Source: Ottelia alismoides (taxonomy: Eukaryota > Streptophyta > Magnoliopsida > Alismatales > Hydrocharitaceae). From it: a stretch of 64,000 nt of DNA. The stretch is taken from the NCBI GenBank assembly GCA_037367405.1, contig JAZKJV010009328.1:310001-374000 (forward strand), written 5' to 3'. This document shows, one piece after another, positions 1-11,653 of this stretch. Position 1 is the first letter of the stretch. Each line of letters begins with the position of its first letter. The notes under the pieces were generated by a model. That model was not told the origin of the DNA. It was given only the letters and a program-made list of their open reading frames with translations, and made no database searches. The position numbers and the translations under genes were made by a program.

Positions 1-470
1 AACGTTTAATGATTTTATAATTTCTAATTATCCTCTTGATCTTGAAGTTTAACAATAATTTATTTCATAATTTTTGGAGTTTATTTATTATTTTAAATAA
101 ATCAAAAACCCTAATTTGTATGTAAATTTGAACTACATAACTTATATCCATATTTATTAAAATACTTAAATTAATTTATTAAAATATGCCAAAATTTGTA
201 CAAACTTTATTTATTAACTTAATAATTAATAAAATATAAAAATGATATAATATTTATTAATTTATTAAGTAAAAATCCAAAAGCTATTTATCAAGTACTA
301 TTTATACCTATTTATTAATATATTATTTATATTTTGTAAAATATTTATTATTTAGAAAAACTAATTATACCATAATTTAGTAATTTAATTATCTATATTT
401 TTGTTTTTATATATTTAAAATAACCATATTTACTAATTGTTACCTATTTATTAATCTATTTATGCATCTG
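1..470. other. AT-rich sequence, unassigned
   Basis: This stretch is very AT-rich with many short repeats of TATTTATTA type and no open reading frame of note. Its composition is like the U3 parts of the Athila LTRs further on, but I could not align it to any of them by eye. It meets the decayed E1 gag near 470, so it is either another insertion that truncates E1 or the edge of a deletion. Confidence 0.4.
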
Positions 471-1400
471 GCCAACAAGGTACTGATACGTGTCAGCACC
501 TGGTGCCTTCTTCTTCAAGAAGATAGGCCGGTGGTCTATTCTAACAACCTCTCTTCAACCTATTCTACCTGTCACCTTCTTGGTTGAACCTCTCCCAAGA
601 AGATATGTGGGATATCAAGATGTGGACACTTCTCTTGCAGATCAATGAACCTCTCCTAAGCCTCATGAATGGATTCGTGGATGGCTTGGGTGAAGTTCGC
701 AATATGGGCTCGCATCCACTTCAACCGCCCGAGAGGGTAGAACTTGTGAAGCAAAGCTGATTTGAGATCCTCTCAGGTGGTGACAACCTTCCCTAGATTA
801 TTGATCCAGTGAAGAGACTTGTCCTGAAGTTTGAATGTGAATGTTGTCACTTTGAATACAACTAATAGAATATTAGGGTAGTGTGTGGTTCTGCAAATGT
901 GCCTAAACTATTGGAGATGAACATGGGGCTCTTCATTTGCATTCCCGTGGAAAGTGGGAAGCAAAGCCAAGAGTTGAGGCTTCAACTAAAAATTGGCGTG
1001 GACATCATGTATCTAAATCCATTCCATCATCTATCTGACACCGAGGTTGTAAGTCTCCTTGAGGGTCAGCTTGGGCTGCCCTCCTCCTGGTTCAGTGGCT
1101 CCTCCATGGGGTCCACATCCAATCTCTTCTTTTTCTCCTCCTCATGTGTTCTCTTGTCTCCTCATGTCATTAAGCATATCTTGAAAAGCGACTTGGGACA
1201 GTGCATGGTCTATGAGTTGCTGTTGAATTATTTGTATCGAGGCAAGGAGATGCGCATTCAGTGCATTCTAAACTGGTTGTTGGCCTGACTGCAGTTGTGG
1301 TAGGTGTTGAGGTCCTTTCCCTTTCCAGTTAGAGCCATCTCTTTCTATGAATCAGAGTCCGAATCTGACACAATCTATGGCTCCAAGTCGGCTCGTGATC
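471..1400 (-). pseudogene. gag: Athila-type gag fragment (E1)
   Basis: This is the remnant of a gag capsid gene read on the minus strand. Translated in pieces it starts near 1395 with a run of alternating S and D residues. It goes on through a glutamine-rich N-terminal part, and then the capsid block with a W-x-N-x-L-G type motif (around 800), a K-F-Y-P-L type motif (around 740) and an E-R-F-x-D-L-Q-E-K-C-P-H segment (around 620-660). All of these have counterparts in the gag of the plus-strand Athila at 21477-23890. Frameshifts and stops interrupt it throughout. Below about 610 the match fades into short direct repeats containing AAGAAGATA, and it ends near 470. It is non-functional. Confidence 0.75.
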
Positions 1401-3503
1401 TGCACAAGGAATGATGCCCCGATCAGTCTATATGGAAGCACCTAATAAAACAAATCGATCTATGTTAAGATCAACACAGAATTTCATTATGGGTGGAGAT
1501 GTGTAAGGAGTGAAATCAATTTCCATCCAAAATGGGCATATTTCGGTACAATACTGATATCGATTTATTGAAGAAAACATGGAGTCTGGTTTACAGAGTC
1601 TGAATTGTATTCTTGAGAATCCCCCCGAATTATTGGAGAAGGCAGGCGCATGGACTCGATGTGGGTATCAACGGTACCTACTAAGCCATACATGAGTCGT
1701 CATCTCGAAGGTCAAAGAGGAGATCGAGAAGGGATAAATGATATGGAGGTCAATAAGAAATAAAAGGAGTGCAAAATAGTAGAATGACTCAAAAGCGAGC
1801 GGGGGTTAAATGAGAAAAATGAGTGCAAATGTGCACAAATGTACGAGACTTTGATATTGGACCATGGTCTAAATCAAACAAACACCATAAAATTTTTGAT
1901 GCACCAATACAACCCAAATGAAGTTGTGAGTGTTCGGCTATTTTTATCTTCATGGTAGTATTGGAAGCAATCTATTAACAAGTCCTTAAGTACGTTAACC
2001 CTATAGAAGAGTGTGTATTGCTGGAAAAGTACCACGTACTTCTTCCACATCCTTTGTAACATGTGATCTACGCATTTTTAGGTCCTCAATCTCTTTCTTA
2101 GGGGGCTACTCAGCCAAAGAAATAGATAAAGTAAGCCAATATGCAAAACTAATACCTCCCTTGCACGCAAGGCACTCGGCCGCATGACAATGAGATAGAT
2201 ATCCCCATGAAGACGTGGTCGATGCTCAATACTTCGAACCAAGTAGAATGTTCTACACGAGATGGTAACATCGTCGTCTACAAGGCCCGTCTCTCCAACG
2301 TACGATAGAAGCGCCAATAATTCACCAACCCAAGTGATAACCAAGGCTGTCACATATCGGATTTTGAGCTCTGATCCTTAGGAGTCGCGTCTCTCTCAGT
2401 CTGGAGTGTACATGAAGGCAATGAGGGCTTTATGAACCCAAGACATGGATGTCTATTACCTATTTTAATTAAAGTTAAACTTTTATTTAGCAGACCGATG
2501 GTTTTATTTCTTGGGGGGTTTTCACTATTTTTGGGTATTTTTCAAAGCAATCCGTCTAACAATTTTTTTTATTTTTTCTTTTGGTACTAAATGTGATATA
2601 AAGAATGTAGGAGAGAACAGAAAAGCAATGCAACTAGACATGAAAGTGCAAATCTCAATCTCGTATCAAATAATGCATGCAAAGTAAGAAGACTCACAGT
2701 GCTTCCTAGAGCTCTCCAAGCAGGATGCAAGGCAGAATCGAAATATTTACACTATATGGCAATATGCATGCGATGAAAGCATCCTCGACAGTACTTATTA
2801 TTGTCAGGAAGAACCAAATGCAAACATCTCAAAAGTGGATCCTAGGTCTCCGGTCTTGGAGACTCCTTGGTGTCCGTCACAACGAGTCTTGTAAGCATTA
2901 TATGGAGTCCCTCACAGCACGTTGTTCCAAATTCAAGAAATTTGCAATTAATTATTTGACTAAGTCCAAACATATATTACTATAGGTACATGCTTCTATT
3001 AGGTGTTGAACCAAGCTACCGAGTCAAACAAGTCTAAATCGCGGAGATTCAATCATATAAAACAAATGAAACAAAGGCAGAAATCTCAAATCATGGGAAA
3101 CAAAGTGAAATAAAGGCGAGAAAACATGAAAAACCATGACGAGCCCCTAGGTGAACAGACACCCAGGCAATGGACCTTGTTTATTGTTGCAGAGTCCAAG
3201 TCCGGAATTATTACAATTATATTACAAAAATAAACGACACTCTCCTCACAAAAGAAAATAAAAATGGTTAAGGGACTGCTCCTCTCTCTTCTCTCTCTTG
3301 ATCAGCTCACGAGAAGAAGCTTCCTCCTCGTGACTTGGGTGCGTCCACCTTCAAGGAAACGGTCATCGTCACGTGGCCCCTCGCTAGAAAGACAAACAAA
3401 GAAAAGTGGTTAGAACAGATCAGATAATTATAAAAAATAGAGAGTAAAAATAAAAGGTTAATAATATGTACCACAATATACACAAAGCTAAGCTATCTGT
3501 TGC
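1401..3503 (-). other. 5' leader of E1 (untranslated)
   Basis: This is the spacer between the PBS and gag of E1. There is no convincing ORF. It shares blocks with the leader of the plus-strand Athila, for example the segment around 2415-2440 (reverse complement of ATAAAGCCCTCATTG, also at 20333 onward) and the segment around 2100-2130 (counterpart at 20685-20710). This supports assignment as leader rather than a separate insertion. Confidence 0.7.
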
Positions 3504-3521
3504 TCCCCGGCAATGACACCG
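3504..3521 (-). promoter_or_regulatory. PBS, tRNA-Asp type (E1)
   Basis: On the minus strand this 18-mer matches the 3' end complement of plant tRNA-Asp (TGGCGCCGTTGCCGGGGA) at 14 of 18 positions. It lies two bases inside the LTR end, the same spacing as in the full-length Athila (LTR ending in CA, two bases, then the PBS). Confidence 0.75.
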
Positions 3522-3523
3522 TT

Positions 3524-6500
3524 TGAAAAACCAAGACCCAGAGGAGAGAGTCATTTGGTCTCACAAGGCTGACCACAGTCACTGAAGTGACCTCTACTAA
3601 GAGTCGACTAAATTAAACAATCAACCCACAAAAGGAAATCAAGTAAGAAAGTGTAGATGTGGATCAAAAATTATTATATCATACCAAACAAGTACGTATA
3701 GCGGACATGCAAGTAGGGGCCTAACACGAGAAGCACGAGACATAGCAAGTATTATTAAAATGAATAAATAAAGCAAGTGTATACAAGTATGCATAAAATC
3801 ACTCAATGTGCATGTAGGTTTTAATTGAATAAAATATTTTTTCTTTTTTTAATTGTATATATATTATTTTTTATTTTATTATTCTTAGTTTCTTTTAATT
3901 GAACAATATAATAATATATTGATAGATATATTAAAGGAATAATAAGGACTATATGTGGAATATGTATATTCTATAGTATAACGTATATAATAAATATGGA
4001 AAATAATAAAATAATAAAAGAGAACAATGCTTTTTACTTTTTTAAGGTTTTAAAGTAATTGTAAGGTGTTTATAATAATTGATAATATATATTATATATA
4101 AGAGTTCCATGGGGCTGCCCTTTGGAGGGAGTTAACTTGGGTCCCCCTCGCAATTTCTCCATTTATTATTATTTTTTTTTGAAATTTTTTACGTGAATAT
4201 ACATCACTATATCCCTATATTATGCTATTCAAATTTCGTGCGAAACAAAGACTCCTACGACCACCATCTAGACAGTCATTTTTTAAGGGTAACAGAATTG
4301 CTTAAAACGACCCTTCTAGATGGAGGTCGTAGGAGTCTTTGTTTCGCACTAAATTTGAATGACATGATATAGGGATATATTGATGAAAATCCACGAAAGA
4401 AATTTTCAAAAAAATTAAAAAACGGGCAAAATAATGCGGGGGAGCAAAGTTGGCTACCCCCAAGGGTACAACCCCATTTTATCCTATATATAATGATATA
4501 TATATATATGGATTATATAGGCAGTATTATATAAATACAGGTAAAATTAGTCAAAAATAACCAAATAAAATCTTTTTATGTTTTTACAATATTTTCTATT
4601 TTTAATGGATTTTTGGGGAGTTTTTACATTTTTTTGTATTTTTAAAATTTCAACTAGAGCAAAAAAAGGATTGTTTAATAGGGTTGAATGATTCGATATT
4701 TAAAAATGGGTAATGGTCTAAAAATATTTCAAAATCAAATTTAATATGTAGATAATAATATAAAAAATATAGAATAGAAAATAATATTGTTGGATTTTTC
4801 AAAATTATTTTGCATTTTTTTAGGGTTTGCTCATTTTTTGGGTTCCTTTTAATATTTTTTGTAATTTTTGGTCTATAATTCAAATACTATAATAAATTAA
4901 TGTTTTGGAATGTTTAGCAAAGGTTTTATATTTTTATTTTTCTAGGCAAATAGGGAATAAAACGTCTCCAAATGATTTTTAATAAATGTTAAGTACACAT
5001 GCAAAATGACAAATAAAAAATACAACGTTAATCAATGGCCAATCATACATCAACATCCATTTTTTGAGAATTTTTAGAGCACATGATCTATTTTACATAA
5101 AAAGAAATGCAAAAAATAAAATTAAATCAAGTTGGTAGGGATGTTTTTGCAAACAAAATAAATCGCAGGAGCTCACATGCAATTTAACCAGAAAAATGAA
5201 CTGAAACTTTATTGTTCAATGCTAAATAACAAATACAAAACCCAGGGGTGCATAGTTGAAAAATGTCCCCTCACATGGGGGGTACACGTGAGGTGACCTG
5301 GACTTAGCTGCAATATTAAAAAGTAAAAGGGGGGTATATGCAAAGAGTCAAAGGACTTTTGTACTTAATTAAAAAATAACAGTTGTCCATGCACACCCCT
5401 TTGACGAGATGCAACGGTCGGATTAGATCTGTGTTCTTGTTCATGATCGAACGACCTAAAGGGAGGTAGCAAGAACAGTGGAAGAACCTCTAACCAACAA
5501 GCTTTGATTTGTCATTTCTTTGTGCTCCGACAGTAGATCATCCTTCTAATAGGCCCAGTAGTTAGCTGGGACTCCTCGACATTCGACGGTGGTCACCGAA
5601 AAGGAAGAGGGCGGTCAAGGAGCTCTGTCAACTCTGGGGTACCTGGAGGGACTGCAGGGCTTCGTTGGGGTACCAGAGGGGACTTCACTCTTCCAAACCT
5701 GCGCAAAAAGATTCCCTGGTTCGAGGACTAACTCCTCGACTGATGGGTTAGGTAAAGAATGATCAGATATGGAGTGGGAATGGTGCTTCTAAGAAGGGTG
5801 GTGGAAGGAGCATTGACTCCTAGATCTACGATGGATCTGGTGTGGAAAAGATGGGAAATTGATGGAGAACGCATAGAGGCTTGATGTGAGATGGAAATCA
5901 GGGCGAAACACAACAGTCGAATCACTATGATTTCACCTAGAGATCCATCTCCAAGCAAATTGAGGATTTTCCAAATTGTAGATAAAGTCTGGATTAAACT
6001 TAAAATAAGAAGTTGAAAATGAAACTACTACTGAGATAGTACCTAGGAATGCGAAGAAAAGGCCTCAATTTGGCCATAAGATCCAAAGAAGTAGAACCGC
6101 GACAAAGCTACAACGATAGGGTTGGATCTTCTCCTCCTTGACCTCTCCTCACTGCAAATCAGAAGCTTCCTCTCCTTGCTGCAAATCGGAAGCTTCCTAT
6201 TGTTGTCACCAAGGAAGAGCTAACATGAGCAATCTGAGGGGCTAAAGATCAGTGAAGCGAGATCAGACTCGAGAAAATGGTCAACGAGCTTTATTTAAAG
6301 TCTGGGAGATGGGGTTCTTTGGTCGAGGACTGGCCGAATAAAGCACGATCGATTGAATCTTTGGCCATAGCATGATTTAGGGATGTTTAGAATCCAGAAT
6401 TCAAGCGGCACATCATGGCAGAACATCATTATCTTGAGCAGATAATTAGGCAAAGATCAGGGGTTATGACAAATCACGGTTAGAGGAAGAGAGAGAGGCC

Positions 6501-7699
6501 AGTTGACAGAGGTGAACTAGTGGAGGCTTCTGGTTGGTCCATGTGATCTAACCAGAAAATTCCAAGAAAGAAAATATTGGTAAAATCAACAATAAATAGT
6601 AAATGATTTAATTAAATTTTTATTAAAACATAAAATATGTTTGTAATTTAATTTAGTATTTTATCCACATTTTTATTTATTTTTATGAGGTTTTTATTAC
6701 AAGTTAATATTTACATATAAAATATTGGTATAAATACTTGTGTTTTAGTAGTTTATTTTTATTTTTAAATACATATTTTATTATTTTATACAGATATTTA
6801 TATATATTTGATTTATTTTTAGACACATTTGTATATTTTTATTATATTTTCTGAATTTATGTTTATACTTAATTAATTATATATACATATATATTGTCGG
6901 TGTATACTTGCATATTTCATCTACGTATTTAAATGAATTATTAATTTTTATTTTATTTTGATAGTTTTATTTTATTTTAATTATATACATGTGTTTCAAA
7001 AGATATTTACCATTTATAGAAATAAAAGATTTTAAAAATTCAAAGAATAAATGTATTTAATATTATATATAGGTCTCTTGCACAATATGGGCCTAAAACC
7101 TAACTTTTACATCTTATCTCCAAATTAAATGAAACTATATCATTAAATAACTTACTAAAGTTATATAAAAGTAAAGGTGACTTCAGTCCATTTTGATATA
7201 GTATGGAGAAGATAAATGTCTGTGAAGTTTTCATTTTGTTTTTTGTGTGGGTCCCAGACACATTGTGCATTATTTTTTAGTGAACTCAATTTTTTATTTT
7301 TATATGTATTTTTATATAAAATATTTATGTACAAAGTTTATGGATTTGATGTATAAATAATAAATAATAAAATAGGTCCCAAAATTTATTGATAGTTGAA
7401 TTAAAAAATGATGTGATTTCTATACACATCATTTACCTTATCTCCCCCTACTTTATTCTTTATTGACCAAGTCATCATGATGACTAGGTCTCGAGGTCTA
7501 TGGTTATTAAATACCTATTATATTTCATTCTTTTTCTTTTCTTTATTGTTTTACTTTAGCTTTCAGTATAGTATTCTATACACAATTTACACAATAAATA
7601 ATATATGTTAGTTATGTAAAATAATGTTATTCACATGTATTTAGCTAGGGTTTAAAGGCCAAAATGAAAGAATAAAGGTGGTGCAATGGAGATTCATCA
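3524..7699 (-). repeat. LTR of E1 (Athila type)
   Basis: This LTR of about 4.18 kb is on the minus strand and starts TGATGAATCTCC at 7699. It has the same three-part layout as the other Athila LTRs here: an AT-rich U3 (roughly 7699-6560), a GC-richer block (roughly 6550-5390) and an AT-rich U5 with long A and T runs. Near its end a GGTCACTTCAGTGACTG segment (around 3580) corresponds to GGTCGCCTCAGCGACTTCG near the end of the plus-strand LTR. A MITE is inserted at 4109-4477. Confidence 0.85.
4109..4477. mobile_element. Foldback MITE-like element, about 369 bp
   Basis: The whole segment is a long imperfect palindrome. The outer ends read ATGGGGCTGCCCTTTGG and, on the opposite strand, ATGGGGTTGTACCCTTGG. 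The inner arms are nearly perfect around TTCAAATTT and GCGAAACAAAGACTCCTACG (4227-4260 against 4327-4361). The arms are more than 140 bp long around a short centre near 4290. It has no coding capacity. I could not settle a target duplication: both flanks are TA-rich. Long inverted repeats with no ORF fit a non-autonomous DNA transposon. The superfamily is not clear to me. Confidence 0.75.
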
Positions 7700-10043
7700 A
7701 TAGGTCGATGGCTGATTCAAGGTTTATACATTGGCGAGCTGGTATGCATAAGCATATGAATAACACAATCTCTCAGAAGTATCACACATGTTCATTACTG
7801 AATAGGAAGACATGAGATCACTCATGAGATATTTGGATCAAATTCCATGCATGGTCGTCTCTTTTTGGAAGCGTGACTAAATTTGTAGGTATGACATATG
7901 CTTTTGGAAAGTATATGATCTTTTTTAGAATTCTCAAGTCAATATAAATAATGTAATAGTATGGCCCATAGTATGCCTAAACTCGAAAAATCTTTCCAAA
8001 TTTCATAGAAATTTTTTATGGTTTATGAACATATTGTCAGCCTTCTTCTGATATGAATCTATCTAATTCAGAAGGGAAGAACTTGCATCGGTATCTCAAT
8101 TCAAACATGGGTTTGATTTACACTCCATGTTCTGAGAAACATTTACAATCCAGAAAGAGGAAAAAACAGAGTCTTTGTCTAAAGAAATGTGTACCAATGT
8201 TTGATATGTGCTTTTGGAAATTATATGATTGATACCAACTCCTAATGATTAAATGAGAAAGTTAATGATAAAACCTTGAAGGAGATAGTTCAAATGTAAT
8301 CTAAAACATCAGGTTCATTCTAGGTCTTCCAGTATGCATGATGCACGTGTATTAGGAATAGTTGAGAATGATGTGTTCATAAACAATTGTATAACCATGA
8401 CACTTCCTTTCTGAGGGAGTAATGAAAGAGGTTTGGATTTTAGTGACTCCTCTCAATAGATCATTAAATTAATCTTAGTCCAAATGTTGAACATTGTTCT
8501 GAATGAGACACATATGTAGTGAGAAGATAAGATTTACAGTTTAATTTCATCAATCATCTAAAGGAGGTCCTCGAGATCTAGATTTAAGATATGATCTCAA
8601 TATCCAAGTCACTATACATGGAATGTGTAATCACCATGTACTTATCTCTAAATATCCACAGAGAAAGCACATTGTTCTTAAAAGAGTTCAAGAATAATTC
8701 CACTATTGATAATATATCTAAGCATTGGAAAATTGATGATTAAATGTGATTTAATTATCATAAATAATATGAATATGATACATTTTATTTGGACACATGA
8801 GAATAGTCATCCAAGATAATCAAATATGATTTAATTATCAAGTATATGATTAATATGGATATTACTATCCATAATAGTCATAAATATTTTAAATATGATT
8901 TATAATATAATGGAGAGATTTAATTATAAATAATATTTACAAATTTAATGTTAATGTGAATTGGATTCACATCAAATAATTAATTGTAAATTCAATTTAC
9001 ATTTTATATTGGATGTATGCATATAATTCATAATTGTCGATGACATGATTGATATTATCACAAAATAATTTTGAATTTATTATGGTGAATATCTATGTGA
9101 AAACAATTGTTTCACATGTGGAATATTTGGAGAGATATAATATCTCTTAATTCAGGAAGATGAAAACCACCTTTCCCTTTAAGAGGGTGGACGATCATGA
9201 AGTCCTACTCCATGTATGGTCGTCCACTCTATTAAAGGAAGGAGGCTTGTCCTCTTTCCATTATTTCCACATGAGATTGATTCGATTTGAATTAATATGA
9301 ATGTGTTGTACATTATTTGCAATAAATTTAATTTATTTATTTGTTGTTGGAAATTTTTGCAACAAAATCATGACCATTGATTGAAAGTACAAAATAATCT
9401 AAACCCTTGATTATGAGGGCATATGGATTGAGATCCATGGACATCCAATTTAGGATAAAAGAAGGGTTATCCCTAGCCATCTCTACTTGCAAAATAGAAT
9501 AGAAACAACTCTCTTTCTCTCAATATTCTCACACACATCCTCCATCTCTTTCTCAACATTGTGGTCATCTACATTGTTGACCTAGAGATACTTACAGTCG
9601 TTGTGACATCATTGTGCCATTGGATCGACTTCTCATGGATCTCCTACATCTTCATTGCTTCTTGATCATAAAAAAGGCAATGAATTTTGTGAGACGAAAG
9701 CAGGAAAATACTCACTTGGATCATCAACTTGGATTGCGGGTAGCACACATATCGTCCATGTGCCCGCAAGTACGACCTTCATCGGATCAGACTTGAGACA
9801 GGAGGTCTCTTACTTTAGAGACAAGGGGTCACAAACAAACTTCAAGATGCATTCTTATAACTCAATTGTGATCTTGATGAAATGATTTGAGAAGTGTTCT
9901 TGAATCATGTGGTTTCATTCATTTAAAATTTTTAATTTTCATTGCCCAATGCAACTAGTATGACTATTTGTCCCTAGGTCATATGTGATGAGACCTACAA
10001 GCTTATGTGATGCGGCTAAGACCCAATCCCTAGCCTTTACCCA
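7700..10043 (+). repeat. Copia-type LTR A, 5'-truncated by the E1 insertion
   Basis: This is a plus-strand LTR related to B, C and D. Diagnostic blocks are the segment around 7715-7870 (counterpart in reverse at about 12335-12530), the segment around 9170-9250 and the TTTAAAATTTTTAATTTTC block at 9925-9945. Its first part is missing because E1 was inserted just upstream of 7700. The 3' end, placed at about 10043 (CCA), is approximate. It then runs directly into E0 gag read on the opposite strand. No internal region is attached, so it behaves as a solo LTR. Confidence 0.7.
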
Positions 10044-10481
10044 CACTTGCGGACGGTGGCTGCTGGTGGAAAGATTGGGTGTAGGACTGGTCCTCTATCC
10101 AAGGCTGGGGTGGTCCTGACATCAACTGCTCCTGTACAAGGCATACACAGAAGATAGGAGTGACAGTTGTAGTCATGGCATGTATCTTCATCTTAGATAC
10201 CTTCTCAGTTAGACCCTTCATCTGCTTTGGAAGCTTAGAATTATTGCTATCAATCTCATGCATACTTTTGTCAATCCTCTCGACTGCAGGTAACTTGGTG
10301 GTGATGATTCCCATGCTGGGAATCAAGTCCTCGAAGAGATCAACCACATTCTTCTTTCCATCTTTGGATAGGAGCGAAATGGGGGATTCAACATATGCCA
10401 TGCAGGCGGTCTACAAGCAACTTGTTGCAACCATATTCTCGAATACCTTCCAAATGGTATCCATTCCTAACGACGTATATT
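10044..10481 (-). pseudogene. gag: E0 gag, second part
   Basis: Read on the minus strand from 10481 down, the first recognisable piece is D-T-I-W-K-V-F-E-N-M. It lines up with the V-V-W-Q-I-F-E-E-M block of the full-length Athila gag (22341-22361). The following 123-codon open stretch (10401-10030) is a coiled-coil-like polar segment and then a P/Q-rich tail, as expected for the C-terminal half of an Athila gag. The first half of the same gene is at 46948-47638; the two were separated by LTR B and everything nested in it. Stops and frameshifts show that it is dead. Confidence 0.7.
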
Positions 10482-10952
10482 TGTAGAATTCTAGGTTTAG
10501 ACCTTAGCGCATCACAGAAGCATAAAGATCACATCTCATATGATAAAAAGCGATTAGTTATACTAGTTTTTTGGGTCAATGGAAATTTAAAAATTTTAAT
10601 TAGATGAAATGATTTGAGAACACTTCTTAAATTGTGTCATCAAGACCACAAATGGGTTATAGGAATATCTCTTGAAGTGTGATCACGATCCTTTTGTCTC
10701 TAATGTAGGAGACCTCATGTCTGAAGTCCGGTCTGACAGAGGAGGCACCTGCGAGCGTGCGGAAGAGATGCTTGATCCTCACAATCCCAGTTGAAGATCC
10801 GAGTGATGAATCTCCTGATTTTATCTCAAGAAATCTGACATCGTCTTCGTGAGAAAGGAACGCCGAAGAGGACAAACATCCACGAACCGTCGATCCGACA
10901 ACACAATGACGGGAACGAAGCTCTCTAGGTCAATATGTGGATGGCCACAATT

Positions 10953-10974
10953 GAGAGAGAGAGAGAGAGAGAGA
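10953..10974. repeat. (GA)n microsatellite
   Basis: There are eleven uninterrupted GA units in the transcribed part of LTR B. Shorter GA runs sit at the same place in C (48441-48455) and D (56216-56270), so the array is an ancestral LTR feature that has changed in length. Confidence 0.9.
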
Positions 10975-11631
10975 TGGAGTGTGTGTAGAGAATAGAGGGA
11001 GAGAAATTGCTCTTGCGATTTTGTTGTGAAAAGAAAGAGTTAGGGCTATCTTTTCTTTTATAACATATTAGATGTCCATGGATCCCAATCCATGTGTACA
11101 CAAAATTGTATGGATAATTTTGTGCTTTCAATCAATGTTCATGATTTTGTTGCATAAATTTGCAACAACAAATAATCAATTTAAAATAAATTAAATATGT
11201 TGCAAATAATTTACAACACATTTAATTTAATTCAAATCAGTCTCATGTGGAATGAATGGAAAGAGAGCAAGCCTCTTCCATTCATGGAGGATATGACCAC
11301 ATTGAAATAGGGCTCAATGTGATCGTCCACTATCCTTGTATGGAAGGTAGATATCTCATTCCAATTTTGTGAGATCCCATATCTCGACAAATATTCAACA
11401 TGTGCAACAACTTTTGTTACATAATTATCACCAAATTAATTCCAAATTATTTTGTGGTAATTTCAATCATGTCATCAATAATTATGAATCATATTCACAA
11501 TTCCAATAAAAAATGTGAATTGCATTTACAAATGTTTGTTTAATGTAAATCCAATTTACATTAACATTTAATTTATAAATATTATTTACAATTAAATCTC
11601 TCCATCGTATTATAAATCATAGTTATAATAT

Positions 11632-11653
11632 TTATTATTATTATTATTATTAT
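11632..11653. repeat. (TTA)n microsatellite
   Basis: This is a run of about seven TTA units in the U3 part of LTR B. It is absent at the matching place in C and D. Confidence 0.85.

Larger units (their letters stand above)
471..7699 (-). mobile_element. Athila-type Ty3/gypsy element E1, truncated
   Basis: Reading on the minus strand, the order is LTR (7699 to 3524), tRNA-Asp-type PBS (3521 to 3504), a long untranslated leader and a degenerate gag that breaks off near 470. Pol and the second LTR are not in the window. The LTR start, PBS position, leader blocks and gag all match the full-length plus-strand Athila at 15003-34781, but at clearly lower identity, so this is another subfamily or an older copy. 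It sits inside copia-type LTR A, which resumes at 7700. The target duplication cannot be checked because the far end is missing. Confidence 0.85.

Noticed and set aside
881..1288. 135-codon frame on the plus strand
   Set aside because: It is the antisense shadow of the E1 gag remnant, whose motifs are on the minus strand.
10160..10486. 108-codon plus-strand frame with membrane-like stretches
   Set aside because: It is antisense to E0 gag; the hydrophobic look comes from reading polar gag codons backwards.
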